Below are positions 50,045 through 61,145 of a DNA stretch of 64,000 nucleotides, piece after piece. Source of the DNA: Halisarca cf. caerulea (taxonomy: Eukaryota; Porifera; Demospongiae; Chondrillida; Halisarcidae); the NCBI GenBank assembly GCA_963170055.1, contig CAUJGJ010000002.1, positions 3,518,846-3,582,845 on the forward strand. The letters are read 5' to 3'. Position numbers and translations under genes: made by a program. The number at the start of each line of letters is the position of its first letter. The stretch's first letter is position 1. The notes below the pieces were generated by a model, which saw nothing but the letters and a program-made list of their open reading frames with translations, searched no databases and was not told the origin of the DNA.

Positions 50045-51480
50045 AAATTATTACTATTAACAATATATTAATATTAATTCTTCATATCATAAATCCACCA
50101 AAATGTGGCCCTAATATAATAATAATAATAACATGATAATAATAATTTCTTATTTTAACTGGGTGGCCATTAGCCTGAGGCTACTACACAAAGGCTGTGG
50201 TGGACAGTACTTTAGACCTTTGTGTGTTTTGTATTTAACCGCTCTGTTTATTATTATTTGTACTCTTACATGCATGCGCATTACGATCTACCACGTGTTG
50301 TCTCTGGTCCACCTGTCTTGTCTTGTCTCGTGCTGGTTATGATACTCGATTAACTAATGATTACGGTTCCCCTTTCGAACCTCGCATTAACCATAAGGCC
50401 CCCAGTATCCCACACACTCGATCACACACACACAATCAAAATGGATCAATACAAATTGTTTGGTGGCTGGAGTAGGTCATCTTCTCAGCTGTTCCCAGGT
50501 TGGTGGCAGGGGTGTACAGGGAAAAAAACTCCAAATGGCACAGGTGGAGTGGTGCCTTTTGCTCAATGCTTGATCATGACTGACTTCAGTATACTAACTT
50601 ACTGAGCCACCAGCATGCACCCCTCATTTGGGTAGAAATCACTCAGCTTTGCAGGAGCATCCCTCTGGCAATCCCTACCACCACAAATTAATGTGCACCA
50701 CAAATGACTTTGGCATCTTCATGAAACCTTGCAAACACTTTCTTTCAACTACATGACCACCTTTATTACATACCACAATAATCTACTGTGCATGTTGTAT
50801 GACATTCTTGAATAAAATTGAACTCTGCATGAAACTTGACTCAAATAAAATTTTTAATTCACTGTACTTCATTGTGTATCTTTTAGCATGTCTCTTTTGT
50901 ATGTATCTGGAGCCTTTGCAGTAGCCTATGGCTATTGGTTCCCCGGAATAATAAAGATTCCTGACACCTGATATACCTGATAGCCTGCATGAAGGGTCAG
51001 ATATCATGATACCAAGAATAACCATGCCAGGGACAATGATGAGTCATGCAATACAGCCTAACATTCCTATCAAAACTTCCCATACAGGAAGACAGAGCAA
51101 TAGTGGCCCAGTGGAGACAGAAACACTATTCCAGCAGCATGCAGCCACAATATTTCACAGACTAGAGTGGGAATGCCAAATACCAATTAATGTGCATGTA
51201 CCCTGAAGTACACCATACAGTGGTGAACTGTCAATTAAGTCTCCCGTCTACGTAGTTGCATGGAAAGTTAGATGTACAATGTCATACTATACAGCAGAAG
51301 CCACATCTAAAAAATCAACAACCAATAACCTCCTATAGGGAGGAACAGCCAAGAACTGCATACCAGTACCTTGCAACCGCAGCCAAAATCCAATTTCAAT
51401 CATGTAAATAGAGGTACCCCAGACTGCAGGGTACTACCAGTATACAGTATAGTGGTAGCAGATCAAGTGACCAGACATAT
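50045..51480. other. Spacer with LINE-3'-like hairpins
   Basis: GGGTGGCCATTAGCCTGAGGCTACTA at about 50160 (-) and GGAGCCTTTGCAGTAGCCTATGGCTATTGG at about 50910 (+) resemble the LINE terminal stem. A GGTGGCTCAGTAAGTTAGTA stretch (minus strand, about 50600) recalls a tRNA A box, but no B box was found. No gene. Confidence 0.4.
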
Positions 51481-51775
51481 TAGAAGTATACCAGGGTTCT
51501 ATCTAGGATTAAAATTTTGGGGGGGGAAGCTTGAGTATTACAGTGAATGACTGCCGCGCAAGATATACACATAGATTTGATGCATGTATTGTATGTACGT
51601 ATATAGCAGGGTGATGGGGGCCGGGGTGGTGGGGTGGGGTATAATTACAAAGTATAGTAGGGGGCAGGTCCATGTATGTATATGTGGTATCCTAGATATC
51701 TATAAAACACATGCAGCGCAGTGATAATCGAGGTGTATGCAGATATGTACATGGAGTGCAGGGGTATATATATAT

Positions 51776-51987
51776 GTATGAAACTAGGGGGGTCTGGGGG
51801 CATGCCCCCTCAGGGAAAATTCGAGTTTTTAGGTGAGATAATGTTGCATTTGAGGCCATTTTATACCACTCAATGCCAATTTTCACACTCAAGTAGGGCC
51901 TTCTCTATAGTAATACAATGAGTGCCTGTGTGTATACTGTACATGTGCACACATGTGTCAGTGTGTATGTGTGTGTGTGCATGCATG

Positions 51988-52078
<91 letters not shown>

Positions 52079-52334
52079 TGCATGCCCATATACATTATGG
52101 AGTGTAGGAGTATACATACTTAACTAGAGGGATCTGGAGGCATGCCTCCCTATGGAAAATTTGGGTTTTTAGGTTATATAATGTTGCATTTTAAGCCATT
52201 TTAAACTATTCAATGCTGATTTTGACACTCAAGTAGGGTGTTCTCCATAGTAGTGAAATGAGTGCCTGTGTGTATACATGTGCATCGATGTGTGTACATG
52301 CGCGCGCGCGCGCGCGTGTGTGTGTGTATGTGTC

Positions 52335-52396
<62 letters not shown>

Positions 52397-52700
52397 TGCA
52401 CGACCGGATATATTATGGAGTGCAGGAAAATGTACTTAACTAGAGGGGTCTTTGGGCATGCCCCCTAGGGAAAATTTGAGTTTTTTGGTTATACAAGGTT
52501 GTATTTGAGGCCATTTAAGATCATTCAAGGTAAACTTTGACACTCAAGTAGGGCCTACTCCATAGTAATTTGTATTGCAGTTGGATTTTTTTTGTGGTGG
52601 AAACTAGGGAGTTTGGGGTGGAAGCTAGGGAGTTTGGGGTGGAAGCTAGGGAGTTTGGGGTGGAAGCTCCCCCCCCCCACTGGATAGAACCTTGTATACC
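51776..52700 (+). repeat. Three tandem units of about 300-340 bp, each carrying the GGTCTGGGGG repeat and (TG)n
   Basis: The units begin near 51785, 52125 and 52440 with ACTAG(G/A)GGG(G/A)TCT..GGGCATGCC. They continue with CACTCAAGTAGGG and, in the first two, AATGAGTGCCTGTGTGTATA followed by a (TG)n array (51968-52077; 52309-52392, the latter led by CGCGCG). The microsatellite has been copied with the unit. Confidence 0.85.
52594..52668 (+). repeat. 21-bp minisatellite, about 3.5 copies
   Basis: GGTGGAAGCTAGGGAGTTTGG is repeated in tandem within the last unit of the larger repeat, then ends at GGTGGAAGCTCC and a C run. Confidence 0.92.
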
Positions 52701-52952
52701 ATTGAAGATACTGAACAAAACCATGCAGAATTATCAGATTAGGAAACTGAAAATTAGCTGATGTGAGATCTAACACCCAATCAAACCGGCCCACTAGCTT
52801 GCCACACTGCTAAACTATGGCAAGCAATTGGACCAAATTAGCAGCAAATGCTGCCAAACACTGCACTGGGTGTAACAAAACACACCCTTACATATGCGGC
52901 AACAAACTTTATTGTATATGAACGAGCTACATAATACAAAGCAAGGACCTAC

Positions 52953-52954
<2 letters not shown>

Positions 52955-52985
<31 letters not shown>

Positions 52986-53320
52986 GTTAAAGGTAACCCC
53001 ATCAGCACAATTAACGGGGAACCAAAAAGGAAAAAAACAAAACAAAAAAAAAACAGTATTCAACAAACAGACATAATGATAAGTGCAGATAACACAAAAA
53101 CAGAGAACTACGCAAAATTGAGAAAAAAGAGAGAAAAAAATGCAACATAATAGTCAACAAACAAACATGGTAATTGAGTGGATAACGCACACATAGGTTA
53201 TGAGTTAATGGTGGCATAAGACCAAACAGATTAAACTACATGAAATTAAAATTAATGGTAATAAATGTGTAACTGAAACAAATTATAATTAAAGCCAATC
53301 TATTTCCAAACATATGATAG
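52955..53320 (-). repeat. 3' UTR and (TAA)n tail of the LINE at 53321-54526
   Basis: On the minus strand the UTR ends GGTTCCCCGTTAAT...TGATGGGGTTACC followed by (AAT)n (52955-52985). The terminus matches those at 28570 and 41576. Confidence 0.75.
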
Positions 53321-54526
53321 TTACATGCTGTTAAAATATTTCAGCAGACCTGTCCTAAAACTAAGATCAGAAGATTTACGCAAATTAATAGGTAAACTGT
53401 TCCAATCGGTAGATCCCTTAAATAGAAATGATTTCATCATGCAATCAGTATGTGGAGTAGGCACAAACAGATCAGTATCTCGGTCTCTTGAACTCCGAAG
53501 ACCCATTTCCTTCCTGGTAGTGAACATTTTTACACATTTAGAGCCATCATCATCAACATACCGTTTTACACAAATCAGTATCTGCATCTTCAATTTGTTT
53601 TCAATGGACAGCCATCCCAGCCTGGATCTCATGTCCGTAGATGGACATGTCCATTGCTCATTTAGAATGAGTCGCATTCCAGATGTTTGCAATTGTTTGA
53701 GCTTCATGAGATCTGACTTATGACATTCTGCCCACACAGTACTGCAATAGTCAAGGTGACTTTGGATAAAGGACTGGTACAACAGCTTTAGTAAGTTAGT
53801 GGATAGATATTTCCTTACTCTACGAAGGGTAAATAATCCGAAAAGGCACTTTCTTCTGACAAGTTGAATATGTGATTCCCAGGTCAAATTTCTATCAACA
53901 ATGACTCCAAGAAACTTTACTTCTTCACACTTCTCTAGAGTGGTATTGGAAATACAGATGTCAAGATTGTTAGCCTCTGATTTCCGACCTTTCCTAGAGA
54001 AACACATCAATTTAGTTTTGTTCAGATTTAGCTGTAGATTGTTATGGACCAACCATGAAGCAAGATGAGCAAGGTCTTTAGACAAGACATCTTTCACTTT
54101 GTCAATACTGTGATTGTAGTAGTAAACAGTAATATCATCTGCATAGAGCATAATTTTGCAGGCATTCAGACACAAGGGTAGGTCATTTACATATAGGCTG
54201 AACAATATGGGGCCCAGGGTTGACCCTTGGGGGACTCCAGACAGTACATTTGACCAATCTGAAGTCTGTCTTCCATACAACACCCTCTGTTTCCTTCCTT
54301 CTAGGTAGCTCTGGAACCATCTCAGTGAACCCTGACCAAACCCGTAACATGATAGCTTGTACAATAGCAACTTGTGGGAAATACTGTCAAACGCCTTGCT
54401 CAAAAAAATGAATACAGATCCAACAATAGCATTCTTGTCAATGGCAGATCTCCAGTCATCAGTTGTCTTCAAAAGAATGTCTTGAGTGCTAAGGCAAGGA
54501 CGAAAAGTAGAACACCACCCAGGCAA
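53321..54526 (-). CDS. LINE (CR1/L2/Jockey-like) reverse transcriptase, 3' part, frame open
   Basis: A 401-codon uninterrupted frame. F-R-P-C-L-S-T-Q-D leads in, then L-S-K-A-F-D-S-I-S-H-K (RT motif A region), S-G-V-P-Q-G-S-T-L-G-P (motif B), L-Y-A-D-D-I-T-V (catalytic motif C), L-N-L-N-K-T-K (D), V-K-F-L-G-V-I-V-D (E), a thumb with L-D-Y-C-S-T-V-W, and the terminal T-D-W-N-S-L-P. Sequence above about 54540 no longer reads as RT, so the element is 5'-truncated and lacks its endonuclease and ORF1. A young but incomplete copy. Confidence 0.85.
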   Translation of the reverse strand: MPGWCSTFRPCLSTQDILLKTTDDWRSAIDKNAIVGSVFIFLSKAFDSISHKLLLYKLSCYGFGQGSLRWFQSYLEGRKQRVLYGRQTSDWSNVLSGVPQGSTLGPILFSLYVNDLPLCLNACKIMLYADDITVYYYNHSIDKVKDVLSKDLAHLASWLVHNNLQLNLNKTKLMCFSRKGRKSEANNLDICISNTTLEKCEEVKFLGVIVDRNLTWESHIQLVRRKCLFGLFTLRRVRKYLSTNLLKLLYQSFIQSHLDYCSTVWAECHKSDLMKLKQLQTSGMRLILNEQWTCPSTDMRSRLGWLSIENKLKMQILICVKRYVDDDGSKCVKMFTTRKEMGLRSSRDRDTDLFVPTPHTDCMMKSFLFKGSTDWNSLPINLRKSSDLSFRTGLLKYFNSM

Positions 54527-54529
54527 TTC

Positions 54530-54925
54530 TCAAAGAGTATACCCCTGGTAGTTCAGTATCAAATGATGGCAGCACCAACAGCGAAAACTTTAACTGCACC
54601 ATGCAAAAGCAAAGCAGTATAAATGTACAGCAATGTACACCATTATACTAAACTACACAGTACCGATAGTACCAAACATTGACTGCATTGAGTTACATAG
54701 AAGTACTAACTGTTGACTGCACCAACTACACAGCAGTACCAGATGTTAACTGCTTATAGCTACATATGTATAGCAGTATAAATGTAGAGCCATTATGTAC
54801 TGTACATACACCATTGACTACACCAAAATACACAGCAGAACTGATCACAAAATTGGCTTCAGCAGCTATACAGCAGTACTAAATACTGACTGCATACAAC
54901 AAAACCTACAGTCTCATTTAATCAC
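54530..54925. other. Spacer, ACAGCAGTA-rich
   Basis: A loose array of TACACAGCAGTAC-like and TGACTGCA-like words recurs every 40-70 bp from 54600 to 54900, a decayed short tandem repeat. No gene. Confidence 0.45.
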
Positions 54926-56110
54926 TCAAATATGAGTTTGGTATTTTCTACCTGGATGATGGCACTCTTAATTGGAGGATCCCTTGCAGACATCAGGTCT
55001 GACCTCCTGCATCTGTAAGAACTTACTCCTGGCCTTGGTCTGCAATTCAACCATAGCAAATCTGAATCTATCTGTGTGGACGATGTGACTAGAGATGCCA
55101 TCTTTTCATAAATCCCATCACTTTGTGACACCCCTCCAGTTGAGGTCACTAGCTCTCCTTGGGTCCCCAATTGGTGGAATTGAAGCCACCAAGATGCAGA
55201 AGAAAATTGCCAATCTACAGGTGCTTGGATACACACTGACCTATGGCACATGATGCCTTGTGCCTACTGAAGAATGCGCTCTCATTCTATATAAGTCCCT
55301 TTGCGGTCCGTACTGCTCCATGCTTTAAGTCAATATATATTGTTAGATTTTGAAAGACTTCAAAGATTCTTCCTTGAGTCAATATGCAATATCCATCTGA
55401 TTGACTCTGATTGGCTGTGGGCCTCTTTGCCTGCTTTGTGTGGTGGTTTGGGGTGATAAAAGTGCTGATATTGTCTGCCTTTTTGGCTTCTACTGCTGGC
55501 TGTGCTTCTCTCTCTCATGCTATTCACCTTAACAGGCTGGATGACAGGCTCATGACAAGTCAATCCACATGGAAGCTGTCATGGCCTGAAGATCAGCACT
55601 AGTAATGCCTGTGGAACCACCAACTGGCATTGATACAACTCAGCAGAGGTGCTGGGATTCCCCTATTGTAGAACAGCACTTCAAGTCACTTATGTTAACT
55701 CCTGACACCAAAGGGAGAGCCTGAGTGTTAATTGGCAGCACAGCAGATCAAAGGAGTCAGGAGTTCGGCTCATGCAGTACTCCATCAGTTTCAACTCTTG
55801 GTCTCCAAATGGGGAACAAGAGCAAAAGAACTGCTGTCAGTCTTTGTTTTGGTGCTCTCTTATGTGTTTCACACACATGTCCCCATTCTGGCATGGACTT
55901 AGACCACTCTGGAGTTCATGGACTCAGTACGTTACAGAAGCAGTCAGGGGAGAACACCTCGTCACTCTACATTGAATGACATCATCCACCAGGCCCTGAC
56001 TGCTGCCAATATATCCACCACCCTAGAATGCCGCTGTCTTGGTTGGAGAGATGGTAAGAGACATGATGGTCTCTCTATAATTCCTTAGGCAAGCAAGGGA
56101 TCGTACTTGA
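54926..56110 (+). pseudogene. RT-RLE retrotransposon fragment (copy E9), heavily decayed
   Basis: Begins in the RT palm with F-Y-L-D-D-G-T-L (about 54945). A broken thumb follows (S-A-F-L-A-S near 55480), and a block from 55725 reads F-G-S-C-S-T-P-S-V-S-T-L-G-L. The knuckle has lost Cys 2 and Cys 4 (C-P-H-S-x9-H-G-L-S-T), and a nuclease remnant reads R-H-D-G with a stop (about 56055). Many frame breaks; the oldest-looking copy of the family here. Confidence 0.72.
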
Positions 56111-56139
56111 TCTGGCATATGGGATTATTAATCCTTTTT

Positions 56140-56335
56140 TTGTATCTTATTTTACATGGGATCCCTTTGCCTGAGGCTACTCCACCAGCAGCCAATGAAA
56201 CTCATACAAATCACGCACAATTTTTACATGCACATTGTGTGGCTTCACTAGCTGCACTTTTTTCATAAACAAGCAAGGGGTGCAGGTTGGGAATCGAACC
56301 CAAGCTACTGAGCCACCCGGTACCTCCGTTACCCA
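56140..56335 (-). repeat. Possible tRNA-derived SINE fragment
   Basis: The minus strand near 56320-56275 reads GGGTGGCTCAGTAG then GGGTTCGATTCCC, which look like A-box-like and B-box promoter elements of tRNA genes. They are only about 15 bp apart, far closer than in a tRNA, so this is either a deleted SINE head or chance. A LINE-3'-like GCCTGAGGCTAC stem sits at about 56172, as expected for a LINE-mobilised SINE tail. Confidence 0.4.
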
Positions 56336-56890
56336 ATCCAACATCCACCTGTCATCTTCCTATGCTAGACTGATAGCTGACCATGCAGCCACCAAGAAAC
56401 GGGCCTTGTATGGTGAATTGTTGATTTGCAACTAGTTTGGAGCATTTAGGTGGGATCATACCCTAGATTTTCTTTGCAATCTTGCCAAATGTTCCCATAG
56501 ACATCAGGATATTTAAGTATTGTATCAAAGGGATCAGTGCCTGTATCCAAAGTTTTAATGCCACTTTGATCTTAAGTAACTGTTGTTGTACTGTTTGATT
56601 TGGTCATACAGTATGTATTATTATAATGCATAAATATAATTAAAAAAAATCCATCTTTCTCTCTATTTCTTTCATGTCACCATTATTAATTTCAAACAAG
56701 AGCAAAAGTCATGCAAGTACAATGATCAAGTAGAAAATAATGATGCATATACATGAGGTCTGATGATCATCCAATGCCAAAGTATTAGAATAAAATACTG
56801 CACATTATGGGATGCAACCAGCTATACTACTACTATGCTTATATGACATGCAACATATAAGTCAGTTAATTCAAATTAGTCCATATATAG
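56335..56890. other. Spacer, no feature recognised
   Basis: AT-rich with no hairpin element or coding motif seen. Confidence 0.4.
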
Positions 56891-56892
56891 TA

Positions 56893-59062
56893 GTTAGGTG
56901 GTGACAGGCTCCATCCAGTTTCATTTGCATCACATTCTGTATGGGTGCAGTAGGCACACCTGTACCACCTCCTTCTCAAGTGGCCCCTGCTCAGCCTGTT
57001 TAGCTGGAAAGGAAGCATAGAGGGCATCAAAGCTTGAGGCATTGATGAATCCTTTGGATCCTATCTCGATGGTGATGAGGTTGACACAGTATACTGCCTT
57101 TCTGTATTAATCCAGCAGCTCACTGTATTTTGCCCTAGCTCTTTATCCTATAGTTGCTGATTCGAAACAGAGTTCAAAGGGCGCAGTCAGTTCTACCACT
57201 GTAATGGACTTCTTATCCCACACCACAAGGTGTTGGTGGGTGCTGGTGCAGGTAATGTGCTGTAGGAAGCTGTGACTTGCTGTTGGGAGATCAGCAGTGC
57301 ATTGTTCATTGGTGGCAGCACCTTTTTCTCAAATGTGAATAGGCACTCTAGGATGGCATCGTGATGGTCATTGTACCTCCATTTAATCAAGAGCATAAGG
57401 GCAGGTGTTGGACATGTACATGTATAATGATTTGCTACTGACTGCAGAGGTTGCATAATGGTGAAAGTACCTTCTTCCACAGGTGAAGATTTTAGTTGCG
57501 AGGCAATGTGTCAGTCAGTGCATTGAGTGAAAAAGCTCAAAATCTACTTAGGCAGATTGGTGATGGTGGTTGCCCAGATCTGAGGTGCCCTGCTGTCATC
57601 CCACAGTGGCCTGTTGTGGCTAACCAAATTGGTGCTTTTGTGCCAGATGCTTTGAGTTGTCTCTAGTTCTCAACCTCTGCCTTGACTTTCTCAACCTCTG
57701 CCTTGACTTTCTGGCATAGCTGATGAGAGGACAGTCCAGGATCCTCCTGCATTGCATCACCTACAGCTTCGTAGGGCTTGAAAACTGGTCTTTGATGGAT
57801 GGCTTCTCTCCTCGTCTCTTGACTGGCCATCATTGGCCCTCACAACACCATCCCTTGAACACATGTACATAGGTAGCTGCCTTGCTGACCTGGAGCTTCT
57901 TGTACAGGGATACCAAGGATTTTAGTTCCATTCCACCCTTGTCTTTGGGGAAAAAGATGCAACCAGTGTCAGCAGATTTGGCAAGGCCACACCACCTTCT
58001 CAGGAACCAGGTAGCAATGGGCTGAAGGGTGGTTTCCAGCCAGGACACAAGAAAGGTGTGGATGGAGAGGTCCTAGGTTAGTCCGGGACAGATGGTAAGC
58101 TTGTAAAGCTGTAGTTTCTGTTGCCTTGAGAGCAGAGTACCATCTACCTTGATGAAAGGATTGTAGTTGTAACATAATCGAGTTTTGGGAGGTTTCCAAG
58201 GAACATCCGTTACTGCTCTGCCCAGTGCTACTGACGAAGGGTGGAATTCCCAGAAAAGGTCTTATAGCACATTGGCAAAAGAGCGATGCTTCGTCTCTGG
58301 TTAACGTGGTTAGTACATGCATTTTTACCTACAATCTACCTTCTCCAATAGGCTGTCTGCCAGGATTTTGTGGTGACCATGCATTCCAATGCATTGGAGT
58401 ACATTGGAGTGCAGGCTCTCATAGAGGTTACAGATCATTCACCATGCATCTCAGGAGGAGTGTGATAGTGCTCAAAAGAGAAGCATATCAAGTTGTGGTG
58501 AACACTGTCAAAAGCATTGGCAAAGTCGAGCCAGCGCACGCAGAGAGACTTGAGCTTCCTCTGGGCTTCATGGAGCATGGAAAGCAACTTGATGTGGTGC
58601 TCTGTGCAATCTGGCCCACCATCAACAAAGGCCCATCTGGACAACAGTGTTCAGGTAGCCATTTGCTCTCATGTATGCCATCCATCGCTGCTTAAGCAGA
58701 CTGGTGAATACCTTGCCTTACACAAAGTGAGGGCAATGGGGTGGAAGTTCTTGGGGTTGCTGGGGACTTCTGCTTCCTTTTCCCCCGATAGACAGAAAAC
58801 ATCAAACTTCCATACTGTTGGGACTTTCTTCATTGACCAGCAGGAGTTGATGATGTGTAGCAAGGCTGGTATCGGAGATCAAATAATATCTGGTCAAGAG
58901 ACCGGGGCTTGGGCACGTGGAAGATCTGAGTATACAGATGATGAAGGATACTTCCTCCTCATTGAAGGCACTTGTGACAAGGTTAACTGATGGACAGTTG
59001 CAGGCTGCTGTAGGCTTCCATAATGGATCTCGCTCTCTATTTATATACGGACATACATACAT
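56893..59062 (-). pseudogene. Second non-LTR RT family with C-terminal nuclease-like domain, decayed
   Basis: From the 59062 end the minus strand reads F-N-E-E-E-V-S-F-I, N-F-H-P-I-A-L-T (RT fingers) and W-L-D-F-A-N-A-F-D-S-V-H-H (motif A, about 58500-58530). A long middle region with decayed RT follows, including M-S-W-L-E-T-T-L-Q-P and K-D-K-G-G-M-E-L-K. The C terminus (57220-56900) reads V-W-D-K-K-S-I-T-V-V-E-L-T-A-P-F-E, then A-K-Y-S-E-L and L-I-T-I-E-I-G-S-K-G-F. That last pair recalls a PD-(D/E)XK-like nuclease arrangement common in invertebrate RT proteins (from memory). Stops and shifts throughout. Unrelated in motifs to RT-RLE. Confidence 0.65.
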
Positions 59063-59104
59063 GCATACAGATATATGTATTTATGCATGTTATAGTTATA
59101 TCAC

Positions 59105-59590
59105 GGTACAAGCATTATGTCCAGGTTATTGCCCAAGACTGAGGCGAAGCCAAGGTCTCAGGCGATGACCTGGATATCATGTGAGTGAACTGGGACATAA
59201 CTAACTTCTATCCAATGCAAATCGATTTTCAATTACAGTGAAACCTCTCTAATCCGACACCTCTGTAATCCAACATTCTCTCTAATCTGACCTTTTGATG
59301 TGGTACAGCCATCATATTAAAGTATGGTAAGAGTCACTCTGTAATCCGACAACCTCCTAATTCAACATTATTCTCAGGTCCCATTGAGTGTCGGATTAGA
59401 GAGGTTTCGCTGTAGTAGACTTGATTGGCAATAATTAATTTCATTAATGCCAATAATTGATTTCATTAATGCCAAATTGACTGACTTGGTAGTTATTACC
59501 TGGGAGATAACTACCATATATGCACAGTTTTTCCTTTAATCTTTCACAAACTGGGATAGAAATATATACACATATACGTTTGTGAATTAT
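59105..59590 (+). repeat. Duplicated repeat, copy 1 (with MITE insertion)
   Basis: Shares with 61707-61990: ATATCCAGGTTAT/GATGACCTGGATATCATG inverted arms, TTGATTTTCAATTA, AGTAGACTTGATTGG and GGTAGTTATTACC...GATAACTACC. A MITE (59236-59412) splits this copy at a TA. Confidence 0.85.
59236..59412. mobile_element. 177-bp TA-flanked MITE with a visible empty site
   Basis: CAGTGAAACCTCTCTAATCC and ...GGATTAGAGAGGTTTCGCTG are inverted. Copy 2 of the host repeat reads TTTTCAATTAGTAGACTTG with no element, showing that one TA was duplicated on insertion. Confidence 0.92.
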
Positions 59591-60270
59591 ATATCAAAAG
59601 CTGCACAGACCACAACAAAAACACCACAAAGTACAAGCCAACTATAAGATGAAGCACAAAAGCACAGGACATCAGGACATATTATTATATATACATATAT
59701 ATATATATGTTATAGTTATATGCATGACTGTATATTATTATTTAAATTTATGACTAGCTTCCAATTCCTATAGCACTATTATTGATTTTTAATTCCTATA
59801 TAAGCATGTTTCAATCAGTAAATCTTATAATACATATATCAATCCTTCAATCATATATTATATCTTCAATGGGTGCATAATTGCAGGTAGTATATATTAT
59901 GGAAGATGCAGTAAAATAATTATTATAATCTGTATATAATATGTTATAGTGCGTACTTAGTCTTGTGTAGCCTATAGATCGATGGCAATGTTTTGCGGCT
60001 GAAGATAATGACCCCAGGAGTTACAGTTTTTCAGCCTATAATAATTATAAGTCTGTTCTGTAAAGGAACAGACTTATAATTATTCCTTCATGCGTATATA
60101 TTACATAATAATATATTACAGTATTATGATTGTAACTTTCATAATTCAAACAAAATGTTTACAATATATATATATAATTATATACTATATAATATTATAT
60201 ATATTATGTACTTCTCAATGACTTCAATGAATTTTAAAACAGTAAAAAGTAGTAGATCATAGAATCTTTC
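59590..60270. other. AT-rich spacer, possible 3' flank of the coiled-coil-like exon
   Basis: TATATA-rich sequence. A small inverted repeat around TATAATTATAAGTCTGTTC / GAACAGACTTATAATTATT lies near 60040-60085. No clear AATAAA on the minus strand was found. Confidence 0.4.
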
Positions 60271-60272
60271 AA

Positions 60273-60392
60273 TTAACTGTCAGTATTTGTTTTTAATGCC
60301 TTCAGAGTGGCATTCAAATTCCTCATTTTGTGCTCCACAATAGATTCCTGAGATTCAACAAACAGTGTCAAATCTTGCAGCTTTTGCATTAC
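60273..60392 (-). CDS. Last exon of an unidentified coiled-coil-like host gene
   Basis: A polypyrimidine tract and acceptor CATATTTCTTAG precede 39 codons and a TAA stop. The residues are heptad-like and charged (Q-K-L-Q-D-L-T-L-F-V-E-S-Q-E-S, then E-H-K-M-R-N-L-N-A-T-L). The block is short but ordered and free of repeat homology, and its codons and acceptor look like a real 3' exon. Its upstream exons are not visible between 60400 and 62300, which hold repeats. The family cannot be named; an artefact is possible. Confidence 0.5.
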   Translation of the reverse strand, partial: VMQKLQDLTLFVESQESIVEHKMRNLNATLKALKTNTDS

Positions 60393-61145
60393 CTAAGAAA
60401 TATGTAAAAATAGCACATATGTAAGCATAGGCGATGGAACTGCAACTGCCCCTCTCCAAATTTAGTTGAGGGGGCACTGCCTCCCCTAAATTCTTATGCA
60501 TTACTATGACTTTACAATGGTAAATCCAACAATAAAATTTAATACTGATATCCCCCCCCCCCCCCCCCCTCCCCAAATAGTAAAATGTATGACTTTTCAC
60601 AAATTTTAAGATAGAAACACGTTACTTATGATTCTATAAATCCTCATGCATGCATGTCTGCTATGACATACAATATGCCTCTCAATCAGTATTGAAGGAT
60701 AATATGTGTGATAAACTTTGTTAATAATGAGGAAATCTGACTGAAGTTGATTTCCACTAAATTGATAGTAAAATCTAAACAAACGGACATTTGACAGTTT
60801 GTAACACCAGAATAGCACAAAAATCTTCCTTTCTTTGCCTCAAAAGCAATTGTGTAGGACACTTGTAGAAGTTTTCAGGGAAAGCAGGACAGATACTTTA
60901 AGGCCATGCAAAATTAATTTTATGTTTCTGGTCCCCTTTCTGGTCAATCTTTGTGGTAAAAAATGAAAAGGAATTTTTTAAAAAGAAAAGTCAGTGAATA
61001 CACTGGGTTCAAACCCTGACCAAAATATTGTAATCTATCAAGTAAAGCATGTGTGCTCAACATGAACACATGCACAACCATTGTGTTGCTATGGGACTTA
61101 GTCTAGTGGCTGTCTGGTTCTATACAGACATGCACTCCCAATCCA
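60393..61145. other. Region upstream of the coiled-coil-like exon, no further exon seen
   Basis: Includes a C run near 60550-60580 and unremarkable AT-rich DNA. An upstream exon may lie beyond the palindrome at 61146. Confidence 0.35.

Noticed and set aside
50357..50605. 82-codon frame starting with hydrophobic residues as a gene
   Set aside because: No conserved motif, lies in repeat-rich DNA, and the opposite strand carries a tRNA-like A-box word.
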